Virus record (IMG/VR): IMGVR_UViG_3300035670_001133
Span: 1 to 25,883 of that record
Length of the DNA: 25,883 bases
Origin: a virus
Direction: 5' to 3' (one strand)
Below the pieces are notes generated by a model that ran no database searches, was not told the origin of the DNA, and saw only the letters and a program-made list of their open reading frames with translations. Numbering within the stretch: the stretch's first letter is position 1; every line of letters starts with the position of its first letter. The position numbers and the translations under genes were made by a program. This document shows, in pieces, positions 19,427 through 25,883 of the stretch.

Positions 19427-19833
19427 CGCACCAACCGATTGATCGTAGTTGAACGCTCTGATTCGCTTACAGTCGAGTCTTCGTTGTAGTCGTACTCAAC
19501 GCCATCAGCATAAATGGATGCCATTTCTTCGCTGTAACGGCTCTTGTAAAACTCAATCATCGTCTGGAAACGATCTTCACCAACCCAGTTCGTGAGTTGA
19601 GGTAGTGCGTATTTCCACAGCACCAAGTAAGAAGCCGCTTTTGTAAACTGGCTGTCAGTCAACAAAGTCGTGTCCAATTCACCAGAGTAGCCAGTCTTTG
19701 ACCACCATTTGATGCGAATGTCACGCTCGATGTCAGCCTGAGCATCGTCATGGTATCCAGAAAAAGACGCAATGCCCAACTGCAAAATGTCGGGAACCAA
19801 GTCCGTCAGATTGGTATCTGTACTAAATGCCAT
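19423..19833 (-). CDS. Head-tail connector protein
   Basis: A 136-residue mostly helical protein directly after the major capsid gene and its terminator. The pattern (TDLVPDILQLGI, DIERDIRIKWWSKTG, FTKAASYLVLWKYALPQL, FYKSRYSEEMASIY) fits the gp6-like helical adaptors that sit under the portal. An Asp/Glu-rich stretch follows near the C-terminus (VEYDYNEDSTVSESE). The leader AAGGACACATCATG provides a good ribosome-binding site immediately after the terminator, so translation does not depend on the capsid gene. The exact subfamily is not certain. Confidence 0.7.
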   Translation of the reverse strand: MAFSTDTNLTDLVPDILQLGIASFSGYHDDAQADIERDIRIKWWSKTGYSGELDTTLLTDSQFTKAASYLVLWKYALPQLTNWVGEDRFQTMIEFYKSRYSEEMASIYADGVEYDYNEDSTVSESERSTTINRLVR

Positions 19834-19846
19834 GATGTGTCCTTAC

Positions 19847-19880
19847 AAAAAAGCCCCCACTCCGGTTAGAGAGCAGGGGC
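19847..19880 (-). terminator. Intrinsic terminator after the major capsid gene
   Basis: The - strand RNA forms a ten-pair stem GCCCCUGCUC / GAGUGGGGGC (two G-U pairs) with an eight-base loop, followed by six U (19852-19847). It starts 15 bases after the capsid stop codon. A leaky terminator here would give more capsid mRNA than downstream neck and tail mRNA. That function is inferred; the structure is clear. Confidence 0.85.
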
Positions 19881-19894
19881 ATTTTACCGGCTAA

Positions 19895-20728
19895 TTACAG
19901 GCCAGCGTCGAAGTACATCTCAACGCCGAAGCTGTCGTCCAGTTCGCCAACGCCGTAAATGGCGGTAGCGTTCAGTTCCCAAGCACGGTTGGAAGCGTCA
20001 CGCTGAGGCTCGATGCGGAAGTCACGCTTCATGGCCAGAGCCAGAGCTTCAGGAGCGAAGATAGCACCCTTGGCATCGCCGGAACCGTCAACAGTCACGT
20101 TAGCGGATTCGTAGATGTCGATACCAGCGATAGTGCCAACGTAGCCATTACGCATAGCTTCGTTTTGCAGGTCGCCACCGTTCGGGTTAGCGAAGGTGTT
20201 GGTCAGGTTAGCTTTCAGAGCATAGGTCTGGTAGGGGTGGAACACACCAACGATACGGCCACGAACCTTGTTAGCGCGCAGGGTGGCAGCGGCTTGGAAC
20301 AGGTAAGCGGCGGTCAGTTCGGTGGTGGTGGAACCCAAGCTGGTGGAGAAACCATCGAACAGAGCGATGATGTCTTTGTCCATCTTGGTAGCGATAGCGT
20401 TACCAAGAACAGTGCCCAACTCGGCAGCGGGGTCGCCATTGCCAAAAGCAGCCATGTCGGTCAGCAGCACTTGTGCGCCAACTTCAGCAACGGTGATGCT
20501 CACGCTAGAGGTGGACACAGCGGTGCTGGACATATCAGTGCCTTCGGTCAGGGCGGCAGCAGTGATAGCGGGGTACTTCGGAACCTGAACAGTAACGCCT
20601 GGTTGAGCGTCAATGTTGTAGATGGTCACGAGGTTACGCAGCAGGGATTGCTCTTCAGCCGTGTAACGGGCTTGAGCAACGATATTAACGAACAGGTCGT
20701 CAAGGGTGGAAGTGGTCGTAGCGGCCAT
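19895..20728 (-). CDS. Major capsid protein (HK97 fold)
   Basis: A 277-residue capsid subunit. It has no N-terminal protease-cleaved delta domain, and a separate scaffold gene lies upstream, as in phages that do not process the coat protein. Characteristic parts are an N-terminal helix (STLDDLFVNIVAQARYT), a spine-like helix (PAAELGTVLGNAIATKMDKD), the AAATLRANKVRGRIVGVFHPYQ segment, and a C-terminal beta region (RIEPQRDASNRAWELN, then GVELDDSFGVEMYFDAGL-like). A strong ribosome-binding site (GGAG) precedes the ATG. Base composition is visibly richer in G and C than its neighbours, consistent with codon selection for very high expression. Confidence 0.9.
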   Translation of the reverse strand: MAATTTSTLDDLFVNIVAQARYTAEEQSLLRNLVTIYNIDAQPGVTVQVPKYPAITAAALTEGTDMSSTAVSTSSVSITVAEVGAQVLLTDMAAFGNGDPAAELGTVLGNAIATKMDKDIIALFDGFSTSLGSTTTELTAAYLFQAAATLRANKVRGRIVGVFHPYQTYALKANLTNTFANPNGGDLQNEAMRNGYVGTIAGIDIYESANVTVDGSGDAKGAIFAPEALALAMKRDFRIEPQRDASNRAWELNATAIYGVGELDDSFGVEMYFDAGL

Positions 20729-20759
20729 GATTTACTCCAAAAGAAAAGAAGAATGTGGT

Positions 20760-21413
20760 TTATTTGCGCTTTTTACTGGCAGCAAAAGCCTCACGGCCTC
20801 CATTATCCCAGTTATCAAGCATTGCAGCCACAGACGTAGGCTTCTGTGTGGAGCCACCAGCAGCACCGCCACTGCCTGCACCACCTGGGGTAGCACGGAC
20901 AAAATGCGGGTTTGCCGTAAGAAATTCGCTCATTAACTCATTGACTGAGAATAATTCGCCTTTGTCATTGTAACGAACTGCTCCAGCCTTATCAAGTACC
21001 TCTACATTACCTTCATCATTAAGTCGAATGTTGGAACGCAGCAGGGCAGATACTTGCTCAGGAGAAACAGCATTTTGGCTTGATGCTGCACTGAGCAACG
21101 AGCCATCAACTTGAATCTGGTGCAGACGCTGAGTAAGTGACTGAATCGTCTGGTCTTTCTTTTCGACCGTGGTTTTCAGTACCTTTTCAAACTCGCCTCG
21201 CTGTTTAGCAGCTTCCAATTCAGCGTTTTGTTTTTCTTCCAAAGCGCGTTTGGCTGCATCAAGGTCGATGCCGTCTGTCTGTTTTTCAAACCGCTTGCGC
21301 TCACGTGCTAGACGTTGCTCAAGGATTTGATTGACCTCATCCTGTGTAAAGGTTTTAGTCGCTTGGTTGTCCGTGTTTTGATCTTGGACTTGATCTTCCG
21401 TGGTGTCGCTCAC
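20760..21413 (-). CDS. Capsid scaffolding protein
   Basis: A 217-residue highly charged helical protein between the MuF-like and major capsid genes, the usual place of scaffold. It begins at GTG 21413 (AGAGGTG upstream); an upstream TTG at 21485 would overlap the previous gene. Residues about 25-115 are a Glu/Lys/Gln/Arg-rich coiled coil (EVNQILEQRLARERKRFEKQ, then LEAAKQRGEFEKVLK). The middle holds RSNIRLNDEGNVEVLDKAGA. A Gly/Ala-rich linker (TPGGAGSGGAAGG) leads to a Lys-rich end (FAASKKRK), the likely capsid-binding tail. It would leave or be removed during head maturation. Confidence 0.85.
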   Translation of the reverse strand: MSDTTEDQVQDQNTDNQATKTFTQDEVNQILEQRLARERKRFEKQTDGIDLDAAKRALEEKQNAELEAAKQRGEFEKVLKTTVEKKDQTIQSLTQRLHQIQVDGSLLSAASSQNAVSPEQVSALLRSNIRLNDEGNVEVLDKAGAVRYNDKGELFSVNELMSEFLTANPHFVRATPGGAGSGGAAGGSTQKPTSVAAMLDNWDNGGREAFAASKKRK

Positions 21414-21445
21414 GTAAGCACCTCTTTCGAGTGGTTGAAAAAAAG

Positions 21446-22327
21446 TTAATCTTCCGAATAATACGGCCTGAAATGATGGCGGCAATTGTAGCCACCTCGG
21501 ACAATAAATGGGTCACCTGGTGCTTTACCAGCCCAATCCGTATTTGCCCAAATATCCCGAATCTCTTGCTCAGTATAAACCTTGCCAGCGTGTTCTTTGC
21601 AAAATGGTCGTGAATCACGGATTACCGAACCGTAATACTTCCATTTGTCTGCGCCAGTTTCTTTGCCAGCCTGCACAGTAATGGATGCGTCGAACTGCAT
21701 CAGGGCATCATGCACCATCTGGGTTGCATAACGCCTCATGTTATTGCCGAGCTTGTCAGCAGCGTAAAACTCTTTGAGCTTCTTGATTGCCTCGTCAGCA
21801 GCATCACCGCCAGCATTGGCAATGTCAACCAACTTCTGAATCTCTACCTGATCGGCTTGGGCATAAACACCGTTGATTTTCTGGCGCACCGTCTTGATTG
21901 AATCAATAACAGGACGACCAGTTAGAGTGTTTTGATATACCTCATTGGCAATCTCATTCAGAAATGTGTTGCCAATATCCTCAAAGCCAAGGAACGACTG
22001 ACGCTTCAAAGCCGATAGAACTTCAGGCGACACACCAACAAAGTCAGTAAATCGGTTAATCAGCTTTGTGGTTGATTCAGCAGCCTCAGAGTATTGGATG
22101 ACGTTTTGATTGGCAGTGCTTAGATACTCATCATTGATTGCTTTGAGAATATCTTTACGGGCGGCAATAGCCCATTCCAGATCGAACAGCTTGCCATCCT
22201 TGATTGGTGCTTTGGACAGGATGGCGGTTATCTTGTCCTCTAAAGCAGCCAAAGCCTCAACAATCCGCTTTTCGTGCGAATCGCCTAAGGCTTCAACAAG
22301 TTTGGCGTGTTGCTCTTCAGGTGTCAT
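21446..22327 (-). CDS. MuF-like minor head protein
   Basis: A 293-residue protein. The N-terminal two thirds are helical. The C-terminal part has the Mu gpF pattern: DKWKYYGSVIRDSRPFCKEH, GKVYTEQEIRDIW, then GDPFIVRGGYNCRHHFRPYY. The conserved Cys, His and Arg residues (RPFCKEH, NCRHHFRP) mark this domain. Such proteins sit inside or beneath the portal and help head assembly or DNA ejection. No toxin domain is fused at the C-terminus. The start overlaps the portal stop by one base (TGATG), so it is translated with the portal. Confidence 0.85.
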   Translation of the reverse strand: MTPEEQHAKLVEALGDSHEKRIVEALAALEDKITAILSKAPIKDGKLFDLEWAIAARKDILKAINDEYLSTANQNVIQYSEAAESTTKLINRFTDFVGVSPEVLSALKRQSFLGFEDIGNTFLNEIANEVYQNTLTGRPVIDSIKTVRQKINGVYAQADQVEIQKLVDIANAGGDAADEAIKKLKEFYAADKLGNNMRRYATQMVHDALMQFDASITVQAGKETGADKWKYYGSVIRDSRPFCKEHAGKVYTEQEIRDIWANTDWAGKAPGDPFIVRGGYNCRHHFRPYYSED

Positions 22328-23688
22328 CAGAACTGACCAATCACCGTAGTGCTGGAGTCAATCTCTGTATAAGCGGCTTGCAGTTGCTCATCATCCAAAA
22401 CCAAGTCAGCAATCTGCTTATCGACTTGCGCTTGCAGTGTGCGAGAACGTACACCAGCAGCCTTGACCGCTTGCAAGAACTCCAACTCTTTAGGGTAATC
22501 CCGAATATCAAACGAATCAGGATAGAACACTTCGACATCAGGAGTGACTGCCTGCCACTTGCAGAAGTATCCCCAAAGTTGTTCTTCAGCCAATTCAAGC
22601 AAGTCAGCCTTTTCAGCCAACTTAGCATTAAGCAACTGGAACTCAGTCTGGAGTGCAATGCCAGAAGCCTCGACAGCTTGTGTGCCACGGATAGCACCCA
22701 TGTGAGCCATGCGGTTGATTGCCTCAACCTTAGACTTGATGGAAGCGTGAATGGCATCAAGGTTAGAGCCAGAAGGCTGCATCTGATACGGCTTGAGGTT
22801 TGGGTTCAAGTCATCAGGCATCGTCACCACAGAACCTGCGCCAGCAGAAGCATCAGTGTCGGCTGTCTTTACAAGGGTCGGATGGTTGCTGATGCGGATG
22901 AGTTGCTCGACCTCAGACAATTCTTGATAAATTGCCCGTTGCATAGTTGCAATATCAGTAAGGTCGCTGATACCAATACCACGGACAACAGAGCGATTAG
23001 CAGGAAGAAATACGGCAGGAATAACGCCAAGAGGGTTAGGCATTGCCTCGACCATGTTCTCCGTATCGTTCTTAACCTCATACAGCTTGATTTCTTCAGG
23101 TGTCCAAACACGGAAATACTGCGTCGAATCCGTAGCGTTATCACGCACAATGGACTCACGTACCTTCAGCATCATCAACTGATAACGACCAGATACACCA
23201 CGCTCCCACTTCCAATCGAATACGTTTTCAGGCGTAAACAGATTGACGTAAGGACGAATTTCTTGAGCCAGTTCTTCAGCGCGTGTGCCAGCGGTTGACT
23301 TTGGCTTATCCAAAATAACCCAAACGTGACCATAAACGGATGCCCAGATTTGGCACTCACGCATGAACGCATCAAACGAACGGCCATCCAGATCAGCATC
23401 TTTGGTAAACAACTCAAGAGCCTGGTTGCCATCAAGCGAGTTGAAGTTACGCACAGGCGGTGTGCGCCACAGATAGCTGGAATAAATGTGGACGATGTTG
23501 CGGCAGTGGTTGTCAATAGGAGTCAAGTCAATGCGGCGACCGTACTCGTTTTTGTCTTCGTTGACGTACTTGGTCAGGTAAGAGCCAGATTTGTACTCCT
23601 CACCACCCATGTAAGACCGCAAGAAAAACTCCCAACGATCTACGTTATCGTCGTAATCTGGGTGTTTGTATGTAATTTCGGTACTCAT
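22327..23688 (-). CDS. Portal protein (DUF4055-like)
   Basis: A 453-residue portal subunit that forms the ring through which DNA enters and leaves the head. The start is ATG 23688 (AAGGTGG upstream); a GTG at 23697 would add three residues. The N-terminal part has PDYDDNVDRWEFFLRSYMGG, RIDLTPIDNHCRNIVHIYSS and a LWRTPPVRNF segment. The central part has FTPENVFDWKWERGVSG and the PNPLGVIPAVFLP block, then a long helix (IATMQRAIYQELSEVEQLIR). Length fits DUF4055 portals. It overlaps terL by one base (TAATG), typical of the packaging cassette. Confidence 0.88.
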   Translation of the reverse strand: MSTEITYKHPDYDDNVDRWEFFLRSYMGGEEYKSGSYLTKYVNEDKNEYGRRIDLTPIDNHCRNIVHIYSSYLWRTPPVRNFNSLDGNQALELFTKDADLDGRSFDAFMRECQIWASVYGHVWVILDKPKSTAGTRAEELAQEIRPYVNLFTPENVFDWKWERGVSGRYQLMMLKVRESIVRDNATDSTQYFRVWTPEEIKLYEVKNDTENMVEAMPNPLGVIPAVFLPANRSVVRGIGISDLTDIATMQRAIYQELSEVEQLIRISNHPTLVKTADTDASAGAGSVVTMPDDLNPNLKPYQMQPSGSNLDAIHASIKSKVEAINRMAHMGAIRGTQAVEASGIALQTEFQLLNAKLAEKADLLELAEEQLWGYFCKWQAVTPDVEVFYPDSFDIRDYPKELEFLQAVKAAGVRSRTLQAQVDKQIADLVLDDEQLQAAYTEIDSSTTVIGQF

Positions 23689-24935
23689 TAAGACCACCTT
23701 ACAGGCTGTTGAGCAAAATCGACCCTGCGCTTGATTGGCATCTTGCGGACAACAAAGTATCCTAGAGCATCATTCATGTGGTCAAATCCGCTAGATTTAT
23801 CAGGCTCACCGTTCTTGTCGTATGCTTGTTGCTCAAGACTTAGAGCAATGTTTGGGCACTTGTCAAGGTTGACGTAGTATAACCTTTGACCCTCGTTGTT
23901 GCAAAGTGCCATATTGACAGCGGCAATCCTATCGCGTACACGACCGTTTGCCTGCGGTGCGTTTATCGTAAAACCAGCGTTTTTCAGCAGTGTGATGTCA
24001 CTTTGAGCAGCATTTGTTGAGCTTGTTGATGCTCCACTTGCGTCAGGATAAACGATTATTGGATTTTCAGGATAACGAGATTTGATTATCTTGATAATCG
24101 CTGGAGTGTCTTGAACCTTGCTGATTTCGTCAACTGCAAAGGCTTTTCCATCACGCATAACGTGAATGGCAGCACTCATGTTGTTGACGTTAAAGTCCAT
24201 CCCAATATGCAGTGTTTCGTGGTTGTTTGCTGTAACCGATGACTTATTCAGGTCACGGTCAAAGTTAACGTAAACACTTCCAGACGTAAGGTTTACGAAC
24301 TCACCCTCAATGTAGGCATTAAGCAGGTTTGACGGGTAAGTCTCTCTCAGTGAGTCAACATAACCAGCAGGAAGGTGCTTGTTTGAGTATGTTGGCGCGC
24401 GGATTAGCTCGTAACTCTCAGTCGGATTTTTATACCACTTATCGTAAACAAAGCGAAATCCCTCTGGAGTCGTTCCAACAGCAACCGTGTTCTGCGTCCC
24501 ATCAGGCTTTTTCTGACGGTTACGGGCAATGATCTTGTTCCAGACCTCTGATGCTTTGCTTGCTGGCAGCGTGTCCAACTCGTCAACCATCGAATCCCCG
24601 ACCTCGTAACCCACAATCGTGTCTGGGTTTTCCATAGTCCTGAAGATGATTTGCTTATTGTTTACCCTTAGAACGTGCTCAGAACGGTTCAATTCATACG
24701 GAATCCCAAGATCATCTAGTGCTTCTTGGAATCTAGGGTAAGCAATTGTTCTAACCAAAGGGTAGTTTGGCAGGTAATAAGCCACATCACCGCCATTGCT
24801 GAAGATCAGGCGTAGTGTTCGCAGAACCAGGGCATGAGTCTTGCCAGCACCAAACCCTGCGACCATTGCAGGGAACTTGGCTTTACTGTTGACCAGCTTG
24901 GATTGCGGGTTAGTAGCTTTCGCCCGTATCTTCAT
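23688..24935 (-). CDS. terL: Terminase large subunit
   Basis: A 415-residue DNA-packaging motor: an ATPase followed by an RNase H-fold nuclease. Walker A is GFGAGKT (residues 27-33), Walker B ends in D118-E119 within VGDSMVDELD, and a coupling-type motif is VAVGTTPEG. Nuclease acidic residues are D247 in GMDFN, the Asp of VYPDASG near residue 300, and D389 in DHMNDALGY. The ATG at 24935 with GAGGTT upstream is preferred over a TTG at 24950. It overlaps terS by 26 bases. Together with portal and small subunit it forms the packaging machine. The cleavage type (cos or headful) cannot be decided here. Confidence 0.93.
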   Translation of the reverse strand: MKIRAKATNPQSKLVNSKAKFPAMVAGFGAGKTHALVLRTLRLIFSNGGDVAYYLPNYPLVRTIAYPRFQEALDDLGIPYELNRSEHVLRVNNKQIIFRTMENPDTIVGYEVGDSMVDELDTLPASKASEVWNKIIARNRQKKPDGTQNTVAVGTTPEGFRFVYDKWYKNPTESYELIRAPTYSNKHLPAGYVDSLRETYPSNLLNAYIEGEFVNLTSGSVYVNFDRDLNKSSVTANNHETLHIGMDFNVNNMSAAIHVMRDGKAFAVDEISKVQDTPAIIKIIKSRYPENPIIVYPDASGASTSSTNAAQSDITLLKNAGFTINAPQANGRVRDRIAAVNMALCNNEGQRLYYVNLDKCPNIALSLEQQAYDKNGEPDKSSGFDHMNDALGYFVVRKMPIKRRVDFAQQPVRWS

Positions 24936-25290
24936 CAGGTACAACCTCAAACTGCGTTACTGTGTGAGTCGAGATTGTTTGGGCTTTGTCTGCCTGTCCA
25001 AGCCATTGCTTGCCAAGCCAGATTTGCATGGGAACCGAGCCTTCTTGAGCTGATTGCCATTGAATACGTCTGAGGGATTGTTTACCAATTCCTGCATATT
25101 TTTTATAGAAGTCCGCAAAATTTGCAAAACCTCTGTCTTTTAGCCTTCGATCTAGCGTGTCTTCTGAGAATCCGAATATGCTGCAAATCTCATCTTGAGT
25201 GCAGCAAATCTTTGCCATTTCGGTAATTTTCTCGAAATCGGCATCAGTCAACTCAATCATTGGCCTACCGACTTTGTTATCTGTCGTCAT
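24910..25290 (-). CDS. terS: Terminase small subunit
   Basis: A protein of 126 residues from ATG 25290 (130 from ATG 25302). It recognises phage DNA and hands it to the large subunit. The N-terminal region GRPMIELTDADFEKITEMAK is followed by a helix-turn-helix (ICCTQDEICSIFGFSEDTLDRRL), then a helical oligomerisation part (LRRIQWQSAQEGSVPMQIWLGKQWLG). The WLGKQWLG segment is common in small terminases of this type. It is the first gene after the promoter/terminator region 25303-25416 and overlaps terL by 26 bases. Confidence 0.85.
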   Translation of the reverse strand: MTTDNKVGRPMIELTDADFEKITEMAKICCTQDEICSIFGFSEDTLDRRLKDRGFANFADFYKKYAGIGKQSLRRIQWQSAQEGSVPMQIWLGKQWLGQADKAQTISTHTVTQFEVVPDEDTGESY

Positions 25291-25322
25291 GATATTTCCC
25301 ATTGGAAACCCAAAGTAAAACC

Positions 25323-25350
25323 ATTATAGACAAAAAAAAGACCACCGCAA
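25323..25350 (-). promoter_or_regulatory. Putative promoter for terS and the late operon
   Basis: On the - strand a perfect TATAAT (25323-25328) follows TTGCGG (25345-25350) at a 16-base spacing, about 33 bases upstream of the terS start. The -35 lies in the loop and stem of the terminator at 25332-25359, so terminator folding and promoter occupy the same DNA. The -35 matches only three to four of six positions. Called from sequence only. Confidence 0.42.
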
Positions 25351-25359
25351 TGATGGTCT
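25332..25359 (-). terminator. Intrinsic terminator upstream of terS
   Basis: The - strand RNA folds AGACCAUC-AUUGC-GGUGGUCU (eight pairs, one G-U, five-base loop) followed by eight U. It is the strongest terminator shape in the window. It lies between the RusA gene and terS, so transcription of the late operon must either start after it or read through it. Confidence 0.85.
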
Positions 25360-25404
25360 AAGGGTCGTCGTGTGACCTAAGGAGAAAGCATCACGGGGAG
25401 TGAT
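25332..25404 (-). ncRNA. Candidate ~73-nt small RNA or antiterminated leader
   Basis: A promoter-like TATAAT at 25411-25416 would start RNA near 25404, and the terminator at 25332-25359 would end it, giving about 73 nt. The predicted RNA has a 5' hairpin (CATCAC-UCCCC-GUGAUG, 25389-25405), then a likely single-stranded stretch GCUUUCUCCUUAGG, then the terminator hairpin. The stretch GCUUUCUCCU is the exact ten-base complement of the ribosome-binding region AGGAGAAAGC of the gene at 245. This could be a regulatory RNA or a lambda 6S-like leader. There is no coding potential for a protein in it. Confidence 0.35.
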
Positions 25405-25410
25405 GTGCAA

Positions 25411-25439
25411 ATTATATCACGGCAATTCTTCCTTGACCA
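25411..25439 (-). promoter_or_regulatory. Putative promoter upstream of the leader RNA
   Basis: TGGTCA (25434-25439) and a perfect TATAAT (25411-25416) are 17 bases apart on the - strand. The -35 matches four of six positions and lies inside the 3' end of the RusA gene. GTGAT (25400-25404) and ATCAC (25415-25419) on the + strand flank the start region as an inverted repeat and could be an operator. Called from sequence only. Confidence 0.38.
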
Positions 25440-25836
25440 TGATTTGCACGAGACTTTCAGTGCCCCATACCTTTGTCACGTGCAAACTTGTAATCTGTGA
25501 GTCATCGCGGTAAACGATGCCGTTCATTGCATCCTCTATTCCCTTGGCGAGATTCGTGCAGTCAGGCTTCTTTGTATGCCTCTCAAAGCCATTTAAACAG
25601 GCCTCACGGCGTTTTTTTGAATAACTTTGAGGCACGGCAAAGGTAACGTGGATAAATAGGCTTACAGGCGTCTCCAAGGCTTCGCTGCTTCCCATTGCTT
25701 GTCTTGCAGCATCAGCAACCACTTTCTCGTAATCACGAGTCTTTGTTGGAGTGTATGCACGGCCTTGGCGTGTAAACCGTGGCCTTGCTTTCGGTACTGG
25801 TTCACCAAAAACCGTGAAAGTGACAATCATGGTCAT
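25417..25836 (-). CDS. rusA: RusA-like Holliday junction resolvase
   Basis: A 139-residue endonuclease of the RusA family that cuts branched DNA before packaging or during recombination. The N-terminal VPKARPRFTRQGRAYTPTKT and the catalytic region KKPDCTNLAKGIEDAMNGIV with YRDDSQI are typical. Asp92, Lys98 and Asp111/112 match E. coli D70, K76 and D91. The position of E. coli D72 is Thr94, a substitution that I recall in other phage members. The ATG at 25836 overlaps the stop of a gene entering from the right. It lies directly before the late control region, so it probably ends a middle operon. Confidence 0.88.
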   Translation of the reverse strand: MTMIVTFTVFGEPVPKARPRFTRQGRAYTPTKTRDYEKVVADAARQAMGSSEALETPVSLFIHVTFAVPQSYSKKRREACLNGFERHTKKPDCTNLAKGIEDAMNGIVYRDDSQITSLHVTKVWGTESLVQIMVKEELP

Positions 25837-25883
25837 ATTGCATCCAGTTCTTTTTTCAGGCGACGATGGAATGAGTCTTCTCC
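25833..25883 (-). CDS. 3' end of an unidentified gene (partial)
   Basis: An open frame enters from the right edge and ends at a TGA that overlaps the RusA start (ATGA, 25833-25836). Only 16 residues are visible (GEDSFHRRLKKELDAI), a charged helical end. The overlap matches the spacing style of the rest of the genome, which suggests a real upstream gene in the same operon. Its identity cannot be judged. Confidence 0.5.
   Translation of the reverse strand, partial: GEDSFHRRLKKELDAI

Noticed and set aside
22204-23298. Long open frame (364 codons) on the + strand opposite the portal and MuF-like genes
   Set aside because: It lies wholly antisense to two well-recognised genes. Its translation has no recognisable domain and is rich in Arg, Leu, His and Cys as expected for a reverse shadow, and it has no credible ribosome-binding site.
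1-25883. Lysogeny or mobile elements (integrase, repressor, attachment site, IS, tRNA)
   Set aside because: No protein with tyrosine or serine recombinase, transposase or CI-like pattern was seen in any frame, and no tRNA cloverleaf was recognised. The rest of the genome outside the window could still contain them.

Overview
The window is one arm of the genome of a tailed double-stranded DNA phage, most likely a siphovirus of a Gram-negative host. The siphovirus call rests on a tape-measure protein, a major tail tube protein, tail-assembly chaperones joined by a frameshift, and a three-gene tail-hub module. The Gram-negative inference rests on several Sec signal-peptide proteins, a cytoplasmic GH24 endolysin paired with a GTA-type 3-TM holin, and a spanin-like membrane coiled-coil protein. 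Many small proteins look like families common in uncultured freshwater or marine phages. The host cannot be named from sequence alone. No integrase, repressor/Cro pair, IS element, CRISPR array or tRNA gene was seen.

Layout. Positions 1-2974 (+ strand) hold a dense operon of eleven small genes joined mostly by ATGA/GTGA overlaps: a ribbon-helix-helix protein, two short proteins, a winged-helix protein, a 55-aa protein, a DUF7448-like protein, a MazG-like nucleotide pyrophosphohydrolase, two small unknowns, a degenerate HNH/HTH protein and a coiled-coil protein. From 25883 down to 2940 everything is on the - strand and runs as a late operon. In transcription order: the 3' end of an unknown gene, a RusA-type resolvase, an intergenic promoter/terminator region (25303-25416), terS, terL, portal, MuF-like protein, scaffold, major capsid, an intrinsic terminator, two neck proteins, tail terminator, tail tube, tail chaperones (G and G-T by -1 frameshift), tape measure, three hub proteins, two small IY-motif proteins, a tail fibre with an S74 chaperone domain, three small genes, a structural protein, a cassette of five exported proteins, a spanin-like protein, holin and endolysin. 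The two transcription units converge and overlap by 35 bp at 2940-2974. The late-strand terminator lies inside the last + strand gene.

Most interesting points. (1) A promoter, leader and intrinsic terminator sit just upstream of terS and would give a ~73-nt RNA. This resembles the lambda pR'/6S/tR' arrangement and carries an anti-Shine-Dalgarno stretch. (2) Five consecutive Sec-exported proteins, some pilin- or chaperone-like in appearance, are fused to the lysis module. (3) An A AAA AAC -1 frameshift site makes the tail chaperone fusion. (4) One 68-nt stretch encodes a C-terminal membrane anchor in one frame and a signal peptide in another. (5) Several genes too short for routine calling are described here (947-1114, 2095-2238, 6949-7050, and the frameshift extension 17638-17796).
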